This document shows positions 55,141 to 63,950 of a stretch of DNA of 64,000 nt, in pieces. How positions within the stretch are numbered: position 1 is the stretch's first letter; every line of letters begins with the position of its first letter. The translations under genes and the position numbers were made by a program. The stretch comes from a bacterium (GTDB lineage Bacteria; Patescibacteriota; Gracilibacteria; Peribacterales; Peribacteraceae), in NCBI GenBank assembly GCA_029558515.1, contig JAKQEM010000018.1, positions 1 to 64,000 on the forward strand. Reading direction: 5' to 3'. The notes under the pieces are model-generated. The model saw only the letters and a list, made by a program, of their open reading frames with translations, did not search any database and was not told where the DNA came from.

Positions 55141-56379
55141 CTATTTACTCTGTTTCATCACATCGATAAACGAATCAAACAAATAATTCGCATCCTCCGG
55201 TCCGGGAGTGGCCTCCGGATGAAACTGCACGGAGAAAAATCTGCCTGACTCATGCATGATCCCTTCGACCGATCCGTCATTGGCATTCGTGAACCACACG
55301 CGCCATCCCGCGGGCAACTTGTCACTGACGGCAAAACCGTGATTCTGTGACGTAATCAGACATCGCTCGCCTCTCACCTCCATCCCCCTGCCCCTTCCTC
55401 CACCGGAGGAAGGGGGGACAGAGCCTGTCTCCCCCTCTCCCATGGAGAGGGGGTCGGGGGGAGAGGAAGAAACCTCCACGCACGGCTGGTTCATCCCCCG
55501 ATGTCCGTACGGCAACTTGTACGTATCACCGCCGATGCCCAGTGCGAGGAGCTGATTGCCGAGGCAAATACCGAACGTCGGAATGTCCTGTTCGATTGCT
55601 TTCTTGATCTGCGCGATCGTCGCAGTGCAAGTTTTGGGGTTGCCGGGTCCGTTGCTGATGAGCACGCCGTCGATCGTTCCCTGATAGGAATCGAGATCGA
55701 AATCCCACGGCACGCGGATCACCGTCACGCCGCGCTTGAGAAAGCTGCGCAGGATGTTGCGCTTCATGCCGCAATCATAAGCGAGGACGACGGGAGTATT
55801 GGGTATTGAGTATGGAGTATTGAGGTCAGAAAAGGATGTGCCATCCGGGAAATAGACAATCGGTTCCTTGATGCTGACTTCTGCAACGAGATTTTGTCGA
55901 TTGGGATCCGCAATGTCATTTTGCATTTTGAATTTTGCATTTTGCATTTCCTGGTCCTCTTGCACAATCCTCCCCAACATCACTCCTTCCTCCCGCAGCT
56001 TCTTCGTCAGCATCCGCGTGTCGATGCCCGTGATGCCCGGAATGCCGTGATGCTCCATCCAGCGCTGCAGGGAACTCACCGCCGCATGGTGACTGTACTC
56101 GTCACTCACTTGGGCCACGACAAGCCCACGTACCTGAATCTCCTCGCTCTCCAGATGCTGCGAAAAACCCCAAGAATTTTTCTCCTCGCTCGGCACGCCG
56201 TAGTTGCCGATCAGCGGATACGTCATCACCAATATCTGCCCCCGATAGCTGGGATCCGTCATGCTCTCCGGATAGCCGACCATCCCCGTGGCAAAGACGA
56301 CTTCGCCGTCACTGTCCGTCGCGGCACCGAACGATTGGCCATTGAGCACCGTCCCGTCCGATAAAATGAGAGAAGCCAT
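55141..56379 (-). CDS. carA: Carbamoyl-phosphate synthase small chain, with several in-frame repeat insertions
   Basis: MASLILSDGTVLNGQSFGAATDSDGEVVFATGMVGYPESMTDPSY...ISNGPGNPK...FGICLGNQLLALGIGG...LITSQNHGFAV. Confidence 0.95.
   Translation of the reverse strand: MASLILSDGTVLNGQSFGAATDSDGEVVFATGMVGYPESMTDPSYRGQILVMTYPLIGNYGVPSEEKNSWGFSQHLESEEIQVRGLVVAQVSDEYSHHAAVSSLQRWMEHHGIPGITGIDTRMLTKKLREEGVMLGRIVQEDQEMQNAKFKMQNDIADPNRQNLVAEVSIKEPIVYFPDGTSFSDLNTPYSIPNTPVVLAYDCGMKRNILRSFLKRGVTVIRVPWDFDLDSYQGTIDGVLISNGPGNPKTCTATIAQIKKAIEQDIPTFGICLGNQLLALGIGGDTYKLPYGHRGMNQPCVEVSSSPPDPLSMGEGETGSVPPSSGGGRGRGMEVRGERCLITSQNHGFAVSDKLPAGWRVWFTNANDGSVEGIMHESGRFFSVQFHPEATPGPEDANYLFDSFIDVMKQSK
55381..55468. mobile_element. 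Empty paired-hairpin (MITE-like) element inside carA
   Basis: CCCCCTGCCCCTTCCTCCaccGGAGGAAGGGG - 9-15 nt spacer - CCCCCTCTCCcatGGAGAGGGGGTCGGGGGGAGAGG. Confidence 0.7.
55794..55828. repeat. Heptamer array (5 x 7 nt) within carA coding sequence
   Basis: gagtatt gggtatt gagtatg gagtatt gaggtca. Confidence 0.75.
55917..55951. repeat. Heptamer array (5 x 7 nt, CATTTTG type) within carA coding sequence
   Basis: cattttg cattttg aattttg cattttg catttcc; translated as EMQNAKFKMQND. Confidence 0.8.
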
Positions 56380-56436
56380 AGAAAGATCCCGCACAGGGTA
56401 GCGAGTCACAAAGCATCTGTCACGTACGCATGTGCA

Positions 56437-57360
56437 CTACTTCTTTCGATCGATGATGTCCCACCCTTCAACGATGCCGTCACAGAGAAAGTCCTGGAGC
56501 AGCGTCGTATCATCCATCCGTTGCGCGGTGTTGAGCGCGGCATAATAGAACCTCTTCTTCTCGGGTCTGATGACAACCGGAGGGAAATTTTTGTGCAGAA
56601 GCATCGCATGCATGAGGAGCCGACCGATGCGTCCGTTGCCATCGGAGAACGGATGAATCTGTTCGAAACGCGCATGAACGGAAGCTACGTGTGCGACAGT
56701 ATCTTCGGAACGATGGAGCTGCGTCATCAGTTCCCCCATGCGCTTGGGAACGGAAAGATAATTGGCTGTCGGCACATTCGACCCCACGATGCGCACGCCC
56801 TGTCGACGGTACGCCCCCGCATCCGGACGGATCCCATTCATGAGCATCCCGTGCAGTTTCAGCACCAACGGTTCATCGACGGATCGCTTGGAGGAAAGGT
56901 GTTCCAAAAGATGCAGCAACGCCGTCTGATGATTGCGGGCTTCCAGCTGCTCCGTGAATGTTTTATCCGGCAACGCGGCATTCTGAAAGAGGACGGCGGC
57001 GGTCTCTTCCTGCGTAAGCGTGCTGCCCTCGATGGAATTGGACGTATACGTGAGCACGAGGACAAACTGATCACGGACGTCAGGATGATCCATGATCATT
57101 TGCAGCACGGATGCATCCTTCTTTGCGCGCGCCATCAGCATGGCTTTCTTTGCCGTCAGTGCTTCTTCGGGGATGATCGTGAGGCCGGTGAGCTCCCGGT
57201 AGAGCGCGTCGATGCGTTCCTGCGCCTTCCTGCGGGGAACGGCTTTTCCGGTGCTCCATCGATTGAACGCAACGAACGAAACGCCCAACTGCTCTGCGAG
57301 AGCGGTTTGACTGAGGCCGGAGAGACGCCGGATGGTGTGGAGCTTCTGGGGGATGGTCAT
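56437..57360 (-). CDS. Fic-domain protein with N-terminal HTH (XRE-like)
   Basis: LSGLSQTALAEQLGVSFVAFNRWSTGKAVPRRKAQERI and Fic motif HPFSDGNGRIGR. Confidence 0.92.
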   Translation of the reverse strand: MTIPQKLHTIRRLSGLSQTALAEQLGVSFVAFNRWSTGKAVPRRKAQERIDALYRELTGLTIIPEEALTAKKAMLMARAKKDASVLQMIMDHPDVRDQFVLVLTYTSNSIEGSTLTQEETAAVLFQNAALPDKTFTEQLEARNHQTALLHLLEHLSSKRSVDEPLVLKLHGMLMNGIRPDAGAYRRQGVRIVGSNVPTANYLSVPKRMGELMTQLHRSEDTVAHVASVHARFEQIHPFSDGNGRIGRLLMHAMLLHKNFPPVVIRPEKKRFYYAALNTAQRMDDTTLLQDFLCDGIVEGWDIIDRKK

Positions 57361-57435
57361 GACACGATGAAGGAAACTTTATAAAGTTTAGCAGAAAGCT
57401 GCTTCCTTATAAAGTTCTATTCAACTGCTCGATGC

Positions 57436-58479
57436 TCACGCCGCCACCGCACGTTCGTACCGGTCGAGGACGGAGGACATGGAAGCAAGCAGCTGCTGAT
57501 CGGCATGCGCCTTCATGTTCATCCGATCCATGAGAGGCATACTGTCCGCCAATGCATGCTGCTGTTGCCAGAGCTGCACAAACCCGTCCTTCACCGCAAT
57601 GAGCTGTGTCCAGAGGGGCGCTTTCTCCGGTGCGGCTTTGCAGAGGAGGCCGATCGTGTCGTATCGCCCTCTCAATATTGCGATATCGCGCGTCCACTGC
57701 TCCCTGTACATCCGTCCACGTTCACGAACATCCGCAATTTCCTGTTCCACTCTTTGCATTTCTTCCACCTTCCACTGATCCATTCGTGACTGCTGCTCTC
57801 TGCGTCCCCCATCCGTCGCGTCGATCACCCCTCTCTCATTGATGGGTCTCCCCGCGGCCTGCGCCTCCAGCAAATGCAACCGCGCGTTGATCTCCGATGC
57901 GGGGCGTGCTCGCGAAAGACCCTGCTCGGCGTTGATCATTTGAATGAGTTGGCGGCGCGCGTATACGGGACTGCGCTCCCTGAATTCATGTTGAACCCTC
58001 TGCTCCAGACGCTGTGTCCATGACAGTGGCGTACGTTCCCTTCGGGGAGGTCGCGGATGCACGATGATGATGCCACGAGGCTGCGGCGGCATGATGATCA
58101 TCTGCTGCTGCTGTTGCTCCTGATTTCGACGCCAGTTCGCCCAATTTTGCGCGGCCGATTCAAAATACTGACGGTTCTCTCGGTAGCGATACGGCGCTTG
58201 ATTGGGATTGCCGGTTCGTCTCTGCATATTTTCCAACGCCTGCTGCGCGATGGAGAAGCGCGTAACCGCCAGATTCTGATAGCGCTGCGCCTCCGTCTGC
58301 AGTTCCCGATACGTACGCATACGCTCCGGCGTCATCGGCAGTTGCTCGTTCATTTGTTGCTCCATGATGTTCGGCGTCAATTGTCCCATCCACTCCTGCG
58401 GACCCGTGGGCAGCTGACGGCACAGACGGGCTTCCATGAGATTCTCTTTGCGAGCCTGTGGAAAGGAGTGGTACAGCAT
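57436..58479 (-). CDS. Coiled-coil protein, second cistron of the small/large module
   Basis: QAEERK-type heptads; N-terminal LMEARLCRQLPTG; TGATG overlap with the upstream small gene. Confidence 0.75.
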   Translation of the reverse strand: MLYHSFPQARKENLMEARLCRQLPTGPQEWMGQLTPNIMEQQMNEQLPMTPERMRTYRELQTEAQRYQNLAVTRFSIAQQALENMQRRTGNPNQAPYRYRENRQYFESAAQNWANWRRNQEQQQQQMIIMPPQPRGIIIVHPRPPRRERTPLSWTQRLEQRVQHEFRERSPVYARRQLIQMINAEQGLSRARPASEINARLHLLEAQAAGRPINERGVIDATDGGRREQQSRMDQWKVEEMQRVEQEIADVRERGRMYREQWTRDIAILRGRYDTIGLLCKAAPEKAPLWTQLIAVKDGFVQLWQQQHALADSMPLMDRMNMKAHADQQLLASMSSVLDRYERAVAA

Positions 58480-58772
58480 CAGGCAGCGAGAGCAAACGGA
58501 TCAGTTAACGATATTGCCGATTCACTCAAAACGGAATGCAGTGCCATGTCCTGCGTAATCTCCTCCATCGCCTCATCAAAGATCGCCAAGCATTCTTGGT
58601 AGTGTGCGAGCCTCTTCAGACGCTTTTCTTTGCTCTCCTCTTTGTACTTCTCCTCCAGGAGGGGAAGGTTCTTGCGCAGCAAATCCGGCTCAATCGCCTC
58701 CATGACGATGTCGTACATCGCGCCGATGTCGATCGCCTGCGCATCCGACGATGTCGTTTGTGCTGAGGTCAT
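58479..58772 (-). CDS. Small helical protein, paralog of the 48522..48884 product
   Basis: MYDIVMEAIEPDLLRKNLPLLEEKYKEESKEKRLKRLAHYQECLAIFDEAM. Confidence 0.75.
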   Translation of the reverse strand: MTSAQTTSSDAQAIDIGAMYDIVMEAIEPDLLRKNLPLLEEKYKEESKEKRLKRLAHYQECLAIFDEAMEEITQDMALHSVLSESAISLTDPFALAA

Positions 58773-58815
58773 GGATGTGTGTGTACGGCTTGTATTGTAG
58801 CATAGGAAGATGTAT

Positions 58816-58844
58816 TTGACAAATATACAATATATGATTATTAT
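58816..58844 (+). promoter_or_regulatory. Sigma70-type promoter TTGACA-N17-TATTAT
   Basis: ttgaca aatatacaatatatgat tattat; nearly 300-nt leader to ATG 59134. Confidence 0.5.
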
Positions 58845-59133
58845 ATCATTTGTTTCCTAATGTCCTTTCACACCACCGATGATCCCCCACGGATCCTGCT
58901 TCTATTGTGCCCGCAAGGGCACAGAGTAGGTCCGCTTGCGGCGTAGCAAGTGTGAAATGTTAGGGCAAAAGCCTCTCACCAATCTTGCTTTCGCTGTAAT
59001 GGACGTATTCAGCGGAAGTAGGACCACGTGGGGGGGCGAGTTACAAACGCTTTTTTTTCTTTCGATCGCGTTTCTGAGGGATCCATGGTGGGTTTCAAAG
59101 AGATGCGGTCGACACACAATGGGAGACTGATCG

Positions 59134-59808
59134 ATGATGAAGTATGTTATTGCGATCCTCGTGGTCGCCGTGTTCGTGGCTGAGGCGCAGGCACAGCGGG
59201 TTATTTATGATCCGCAAAGCTATTATGCTGCTGCGGTTCAGGCGCCGATCGTCGGCGACGTGATAGGAGGCGACCTCACGGTTGTCTCCAGTGGCGACCT
59301 CGCTGTGACGTTGGCGAACGGCGCAGTGCAACAGGCGATGCAGACAAATGCTGGCATGGCACAGATCGCCATGCAGCATCTCAATCGTCAGCCGGTCATT
59401 GTCTGCGTCCCCGGAAGCCGCTGCCAGCCCGGATACTGCGTCGCGGTGCAGCCGGCGCGACAAGCGCCGGTGATCGTCAACCGGCAGGCGCCGTGCCTGC
59501 CGCCACCACCTGCCCCCAATATGTATGTGTTCCCCGCTGGGGCGCACACGACGGTGATCAACCCACCGGGCATGGTCTTCAACAACAATGCCCCGGTGCA
59601 AAATTCTCCGCCTGTCACCCAGTATCAAGGCGGACAGTCGTCCGCCAACTGGAACGCTCCCCAGCAAACGGGGAGCCCGGTGACCCAGGGGCAGGGGGGG
59701 CAGCAACAAGCTCTCGGGCATCCGTGCCCGGGTTGCCCGCAATGCGCCCCGCCGGTGGCCCAGCCACCGGTGCAACAGCAACTCCCAGCTTTGCATCCCG
59801 CGACCTAG
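59134..59808 (+). CDS. Secreted Pro/Gln/Cys-rich hypothetical protein
   Basis: Signal peptide MMKYVIAILVVAVFVAEAQAQ; low-complexity C-terminus; hairpin-dense mRNA. Confidence 0.65.
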   Translation: MMKYVIAILVVAVFVAEAQAQRVIYDPQSYYAAAVQAPIVGDVIGGDLTVVSSGDLAVTLANGAVQQAMQTNAGMAQIAMQHLNRQPVIVCVPGSRCQPGYCVAVQPARQAPVIVNRQAPCLPPPPAPNMYVFPAGAHTTVINPPGMVFNNNAPVQNSPPVTQYQGGQSSANWNAPQQTGSPVTQGQGGQQQALGHPCPGCPQCAPPVAQPPVQQQLPALHPAT

Positions 59809-59836
59809 CAAGGTCGTGCGACAGTAAAGAAAAAGC

Positions 59837-59864
59837 GCGGAGACTCGTCCTCTCCGCATTTTTT
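59837..59864 (+). terminator. Rho-independent terminator
   Basis: GCGGAGA-ctcgtcc-TCTCCGC-ATTTTTTG. Confidence 0.85.
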
Positions 59865-59905
59865 GTGCCTATTTTTTGGCGTATGGCAGCCATTTCACAT
59901 TATAT

Positions 59906-59933
59906 TTGACATATAAATTTATAATGATATTAT
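59906..59933 (+). promoter_or_regulatory. Promoter TTGACA-N16-TATTAT giving a near-leaderless transcript
   Basis: -10 ends 8 nt before ATG at 59942. Confidence 0.6.
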
Positions 59934-59941
59934 ATGCGCAT

Positions 59942-61189
59942 ATGACTACCAACGCCCCCACGCTGAAGCCACAGATCGAATGTGCGAAACCTCTGTTCCC
60001 ACAGGGACTCATTCAGAGTGCATTCGACATCGCGCAGGAACACGGCACAGTCGATGGCACCGGCAACCGTACCAAGCACACCATCAAAATTGCCGGAGCC
60101 AATGCTACCATTACCATCTGGAGCGAGGGACCGCAGAGCCCGGAACGCCGCACGTGCATCATCATCGATGGCACATACAAACGACAGCCATTTCATGCAT
60201 CCGTTGTCTACGCCTATGGACTGCGCGGCCAAGAAATTGGCATCGAATCGGTGGAAGTAACGTTGAATGGAAAAACCGACAAAGTTGATCAGCCCAACGA
60301 TGCACGCGAACGTAATGATCAAGAAACGGAATTTAGAACTGTCGCCGGAGATGAAACGGAAGCGGCGCTCTCCGCCATGCTGACAGACGCACTGCCGATC
60401 ATCGCTGCAGAACATGCGCGTCTGGATGAACAAGAGATCCTCGAAAGAGCGAGCAAACTTATTTTGGCAAAACGTGAAATCGACAGATCACAATCGATAA
60501 TGCGTCGACTTGCTGGGGGAATCCTCGGAATAAATGCAACAGTAAAGAAGATAACCGGACACGATCTGGAACACGATCCCCGTGATCCCTCCAAATTGAT
60601 GGGTCAGAATGCAGCGGATCTCGGACGTTTCGCCGGCAAAGCGGCAATCTCGCGCGACCGAACACCGCTGCAACGAGTGGAACTTTCCGTGGATGATGAT
60701 CTCAAGGTATACATCGATGAACCGCTGGATGTTCCTCAAGGTCAAAACACCTCATTAACAGTCACCATCAATGATCAAGAAGGCAAACTCATTGCGACGC
60801 TCGACTATGCCTACCCGTACTTGGCACAGATTCCTTTGCTACGTTCGATCGGTGCCTACGATGGTAATGTGTGGAGGGAAGGAAGAACGGAAGGAAATAA
60901 ATCACCTTGGAACACACTCAGACTTCATGCCGATTTATACAATATGACTACTATTGAGGAAACGGTGCGACGTGTAGATGCAGCCATTCAAGCAAAACTG
61001 GAGGACTTGGTATCCACAAGAAGTCCTCAGAGAGCAACGAACCCCACAGCATCCGCAGAAGAAGCCACGCCACCCGTCGAAGCACCGGTGGCAGAAACCG
61101 TAGCACCAGCAGAGACCACGACTCCGCCAGTATCCGATGAAGAAGCGGCCAGAGTAGCAGCATTTCTACGGGGAGAAGGCGAGCTCTAA
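59942..61189 (+). CDS. Hypothetical protein
   Basis: MTTNAPTLKPQIECAKPLFPQGLIQSAFD...; long ORF; track ATG 59876 lies upstream of the promoter so start revised. Confidence 0.7.
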   Translation: MTTNAPTLKPQIECAKPLFPQGLIQSAFDIAQEHGTVDGTGNRTKHTIKIAGANATITIWSEGPQSPERRTCIIIDGTYKRQPFHASVVYAYGLRGQEIGIESVEVTLNGKTDKVDQPNDARERNDQETEFRTVAGDETEAALSAMLTDALPIIAAEHARLDEQEILERASKLILAKREIDRSQSIMRRLAGGILGINATVKKITGHDLEHDPRDPSKLMGQNAADLGRFAGKAAISRDRTPLQRVELSVDDDLKVYIDEPLDVPQGQNTSLTVTINDQEGKLIATLDYAYPYLAQIPLLRSIGAYDGNVWREGRTEGNKSPWNTLRLHADLYNMTTIEETVRRVDAAIQAKLEDLVSTRSPQRATNPTASAEEATPPVEAPVAETVAPAETTTPPVSDEEAARVAAFLRGEGEL

Positions 61190-61218
61190 ACCATCCCATC
61201 AAACCATAGAACCCAAGT

Positions 61219-61251
61219 AATAGATGCACAAACTGCATCTATTGCTGTTTT
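61219..61251 (+). terminator. Rho-independent terminator
   Basis: AATAGATGCA-caaac-TGCATCTATT-GCTGTTTTT, 10-bp perfect stem. Confidence 0.85.
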
Positions 61252-61268
61252 TGGTGTTAAATACTAAC

Positions 61269-61297
61269 TTGACATAATAGCAATTTAGTTATAGGAT
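61269..61297 (+). promoter_or_regulatory. Sigma70-type promoter TTGACA-N17-TAGGAT
   Basis: Located upstream of the 61365 CDS. Confidence 0.55.
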
Positions 61298-61364
61298 TGT
61301 AGTTAGCTCCTTCAAAGCGTTGGCAGGTAGAAAAATCAAATTCTAGAAAGAAGTAAGGTGAAGT

Positions 61365-62345
61365 ATGTCCGCGAATGAATTGGGTCTGTTGGTTGCGTTC
61401 GCTCTATTCGTTGTAGGTGCTGGGGTGATCATCACGGGTCTGATCAAGACGAAAAATGATGGACACCTTGAACCTCTGGTGTGGCTGATGGTTGGTGCTG
61501 CGGTGCTGGCTTGGGCAAGCTATCATCTCTGCAACGCAGCCGACTTCTTCGAATGGGTGCATCCTCTGGCTTGGGCAGTGAGCTTCATCGCCCTCCCCAT
61601 ACTGCTTGCGCTCGTTACGATGTTGATCGGATATGCCATCTACCAGGCGGCAACGATCGGAACGGACGTCGAATTTTTCGGTACGAAGGGGAAGTATGCG
61701 GGTGGCCGGCAGTGGGATTTTGTCCTCGTGCTTGTCGTCTTCATGTTTCTTTTCCTCGGTTTCACATTGGCGGCCTGTCGGGCTACATTGAAAGAAATCG
61801 TGGGCTTCGTCCCCAGTATCAACCAAGGCGAGCTTCGGCAAGTGGTCAGCCTGGCGAATGAGATTGACGCGATTCGACGTGACCTTGGAATGGAAAACGA
61901 TCTCTTGGAAGCCAAACGTAACCCCTTTAGCATCCGCTTTCACGAAATCGATATCCAACCAGCAGAGCAAGCCAAATTCACCGCCAAGCTGAATGCGTTG
62001 TTGAACCCCCGTGGATACCTGTGTGATAAAGTAGTCTCCCTCCGGTACGAAGCCCCGCACAACGGGAATCACCGGACGGGGTATTGTCTCGTCACTGCAT
62101 GTGTCCACAAGGCAAATGAACCCGCATGCTTGAGTGTCTTCCGGATGGCCGAACCCATCGGCGCCGGAGGAGTGAATCGATGGGCAAAGGATTGTTTTGA
62201 GGGAAAATTGGCAACGCTCCTGGAAGCGATGCGACAAGCGCAGGGATCCGATCCTGCAACTGCTCGTCACATCATTGAGGACGCGTTGAACGATATCCCA
62301 GTTGGCGGAGGGATTGACGACTTCGTCGTTGTCCCAACGCGGTAG
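61365..62345 (+). CDS. Membrane protein with four N-terminal TM segments
   Basis: Hydrophobic N-half, soluble C-half; AAGGTG Shine-Dalgarno-like sequence before ATG. Confidence 0.7.
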   Translation: MSANELGLLVAFALFVVGAGVIITGLIKTKNDGHLEPLVWLMVGAAVLAWASYHLCNAADFFEWVHPLAWAVSFIALPILLALVTMLIGYAIYQAATIGTDVEFFGTKGKYAGGRQWDFVLVLVVFMFLFLGFTLAACRATLKEIVGFVPSINQGELRQVVSLANEIDAIRRDLGMENDLLEAKRNPFSIRFHEIDIQPAEQAKFTAKLNALLNPRGYLCDKVVSLRYEAPHNGNHRTGYCLVTACVHKANEPACLSVFRMAEPIGAGGVNRWAKDCFEGKLATLLEAMRQAQGSDPATARHIIEDALNDIPVGGGIDDFVVVPTR

Positions 62346-62359
62346 AAATACCTGCCGAC

Positions 62360-62463
62360 AACCCCCGAATTGATAATGTCATCGAAGGAGCCTTCGGATG
62401 ACATGCATAGCACAACAAAGGCGCCAGTCGGCGTCGCTATGGAAACTCAATTCGGGGGTTTCG
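62360..62463 (+). ncRNA. Three-way-junction structured element (terminator or small RNA) at the 3' end of the 61365 gene
   Basis: P1 AACCCCCGAATTGA/TCAATTCGGGGGTT (14 bp perfect); P2 ATGTCATC-GAAG/CTTC-GATGACAT; P3 CATAGC/GCTATG enclosing GCGCC-AGTC-GGCGT. Confidence 0.5.
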
Positions 62464-62492
62464 TCATGCCTTTCATTCCTTCATCATATTCG

Positions 62493-63950
62493 TTATTTCT
62501 TGCGCAAAGGATTCTGTCCCCAGCGATCCCGCTCTGAATCAGAAAGGATTTCCCACACTTTATACTTTTCGACTAACTCTTTCGGGTCAATAGCAATTAT
62601 TTCGTACCCGGATGTCATTGCAACAGGTGTCACAGCCAATCCCATGGCGACCGCAAGTGCAGGATCATTCGGAGAGTAGTGCAACAATTCGCCTTCCACT
62701 TTCATCCAAAACTCCTTCCCTGCATACGCCGCCTTTGCTTCCGGTTGTATGGCTTTTATTTTTTCCGGTAACACAGCCTTCAAATACTCCTCCCCGATCT
62801 CCATCGTCGTCATTGCATTGAAGCGATCCAGCGGGATCTTCACAGGAGTCAAAAGTGACCCTCCCACTCCCGCCACTCCCCCTATCACAATCCCCACTTC
62901 CACCAAATCTCCCGTCCGCACGGCACTCAACCCTGCAAGACGCCCCATGTGTTCGTAGGATTCCAGTGCGGCTTTGCGTTCCAGGAATCTCCCCTGCTCT
63001 ATCTCCACCTTCCCCTTCTTATCCGGCATCTCACTCAGCCGCAACGCATCGATGATGAATTGTCCCATCGTCTCATCCGCACTCGCATCCAATGCTTCCT
63101 TCATGCCCTCCGCACGCAGCTCGCAGTAGAGCCGCTGCGCATCCACGAAGACCCCGCCTTCTATCTCACGATCCCCGGCAGGCAGTTCATCGTAGGAGCC
63201 CATGGTGGTGAAGCGCATGCGCGCGTCCTCCACCTGACTCCCGCGCGGATCGCCGGGCTTGCATCCCTTCAGGAACATCACCGTGGAAAGTGCGTCACCA
63301 GTCTCCAACGCGATGCGTGCCTGCGAGGCGCGCTCCGGCGAAGGAGCACTGTCCGGTTCGCCCGTGGGGCCGAAGATCGCCGAGACGGAAGAAGTCTTGA
63401 GCCCCTTGGCCCGCAGATTATCGCGCACCATTTTCTGGAAAGCGGGATCCCACACGCGAAGACGCGCCTTCATGCCTGGCTGAAACGAGGTGCCCTCAGG
63501 AATATCCAGAAACTGCGCGATGTGCGCGATGGGAACGTCGAAGAGCATGTTGATCGCATCATTGGATGTGTTGATATCGTCGCGCAACTTCTCCTCGATG
63601 AACGTATTGACGATTGCTTGTCGACGAATAATGGTCTCGCGATCCGTCGTTTGCACCTCATCGGGCGCCAGCCAGTCAGGCATCGTGCCCTTGACCATAT
63701 CCGCCGATTTGTCCGCCAACCGCTGCACGGGCGCCCAGGGGTTCTCCATCTTCATGAGAAACTTCGCGCCGAAGTAGTACGCCGCGATGCCCGCCGCCGC
63801 TCCCCGCGCCACTTTGGATTTTGCCAGCGCAAAGAGACCGATGATCGGAAGCGCGAGCCTGGCGAAGGGGGGCAGATCCCGCCAGATGGTGCCAAAGTTC
63901 TTGGCCTCCTTGCGCAGGTCCTTCTCGACGGCACCCATGAGGTCCGCCAT
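62493..63950 (-). CDS. Hypothetical protein with N-terminal hydrophobic segment
   Basis: MADLMGAVEKDLRKEAKNFGTIWRDLPPFARLALPIIGLFALAKSKVARG...; 485-491 aa. Confidence 0.7.
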   Translation of the reverse strand: MADLMGAVEKDLRKEAKNFGTIWRDLPPFARLALPIIGLFALAKSKVARGAAAGIAAYYFGAKFLMKMENPWAPVQRLADKSADMVKGTMPDWLAPDEVQTTDRETIIRRQAIVNTFIEEKLRDDINTSNDAINMLFDVPIAHIAQFLDIPEGTSFQPGMKARLRVWDPAFQKMVRDNLRAKGLKTSSVSAIFGPTGEPDSAPSPERASQARIALETGDALSTVMFLKGCKPGDPRGSQVEDARMRFTTMGSYDELPAGDREIEGGVFVDAQRLYCELRAEGMKEALDASADETMGQFIIDALRLSEMPDKKGKVEIEQGRFLERKAALESYEHMGRLAGLSAVRTGDLVEVGIVIGGVAGVGGSLLTPVKIPLDRFNAMTTMEIGEEYLKAVLPEKIKAIQPEAKAAYAGKEFWMKVEGELLHYSPNDPALAVAMGLAVTPVAMTSGYEIIAIDPKELVEKYKVWEILSDSERDRWGQNPLRKK

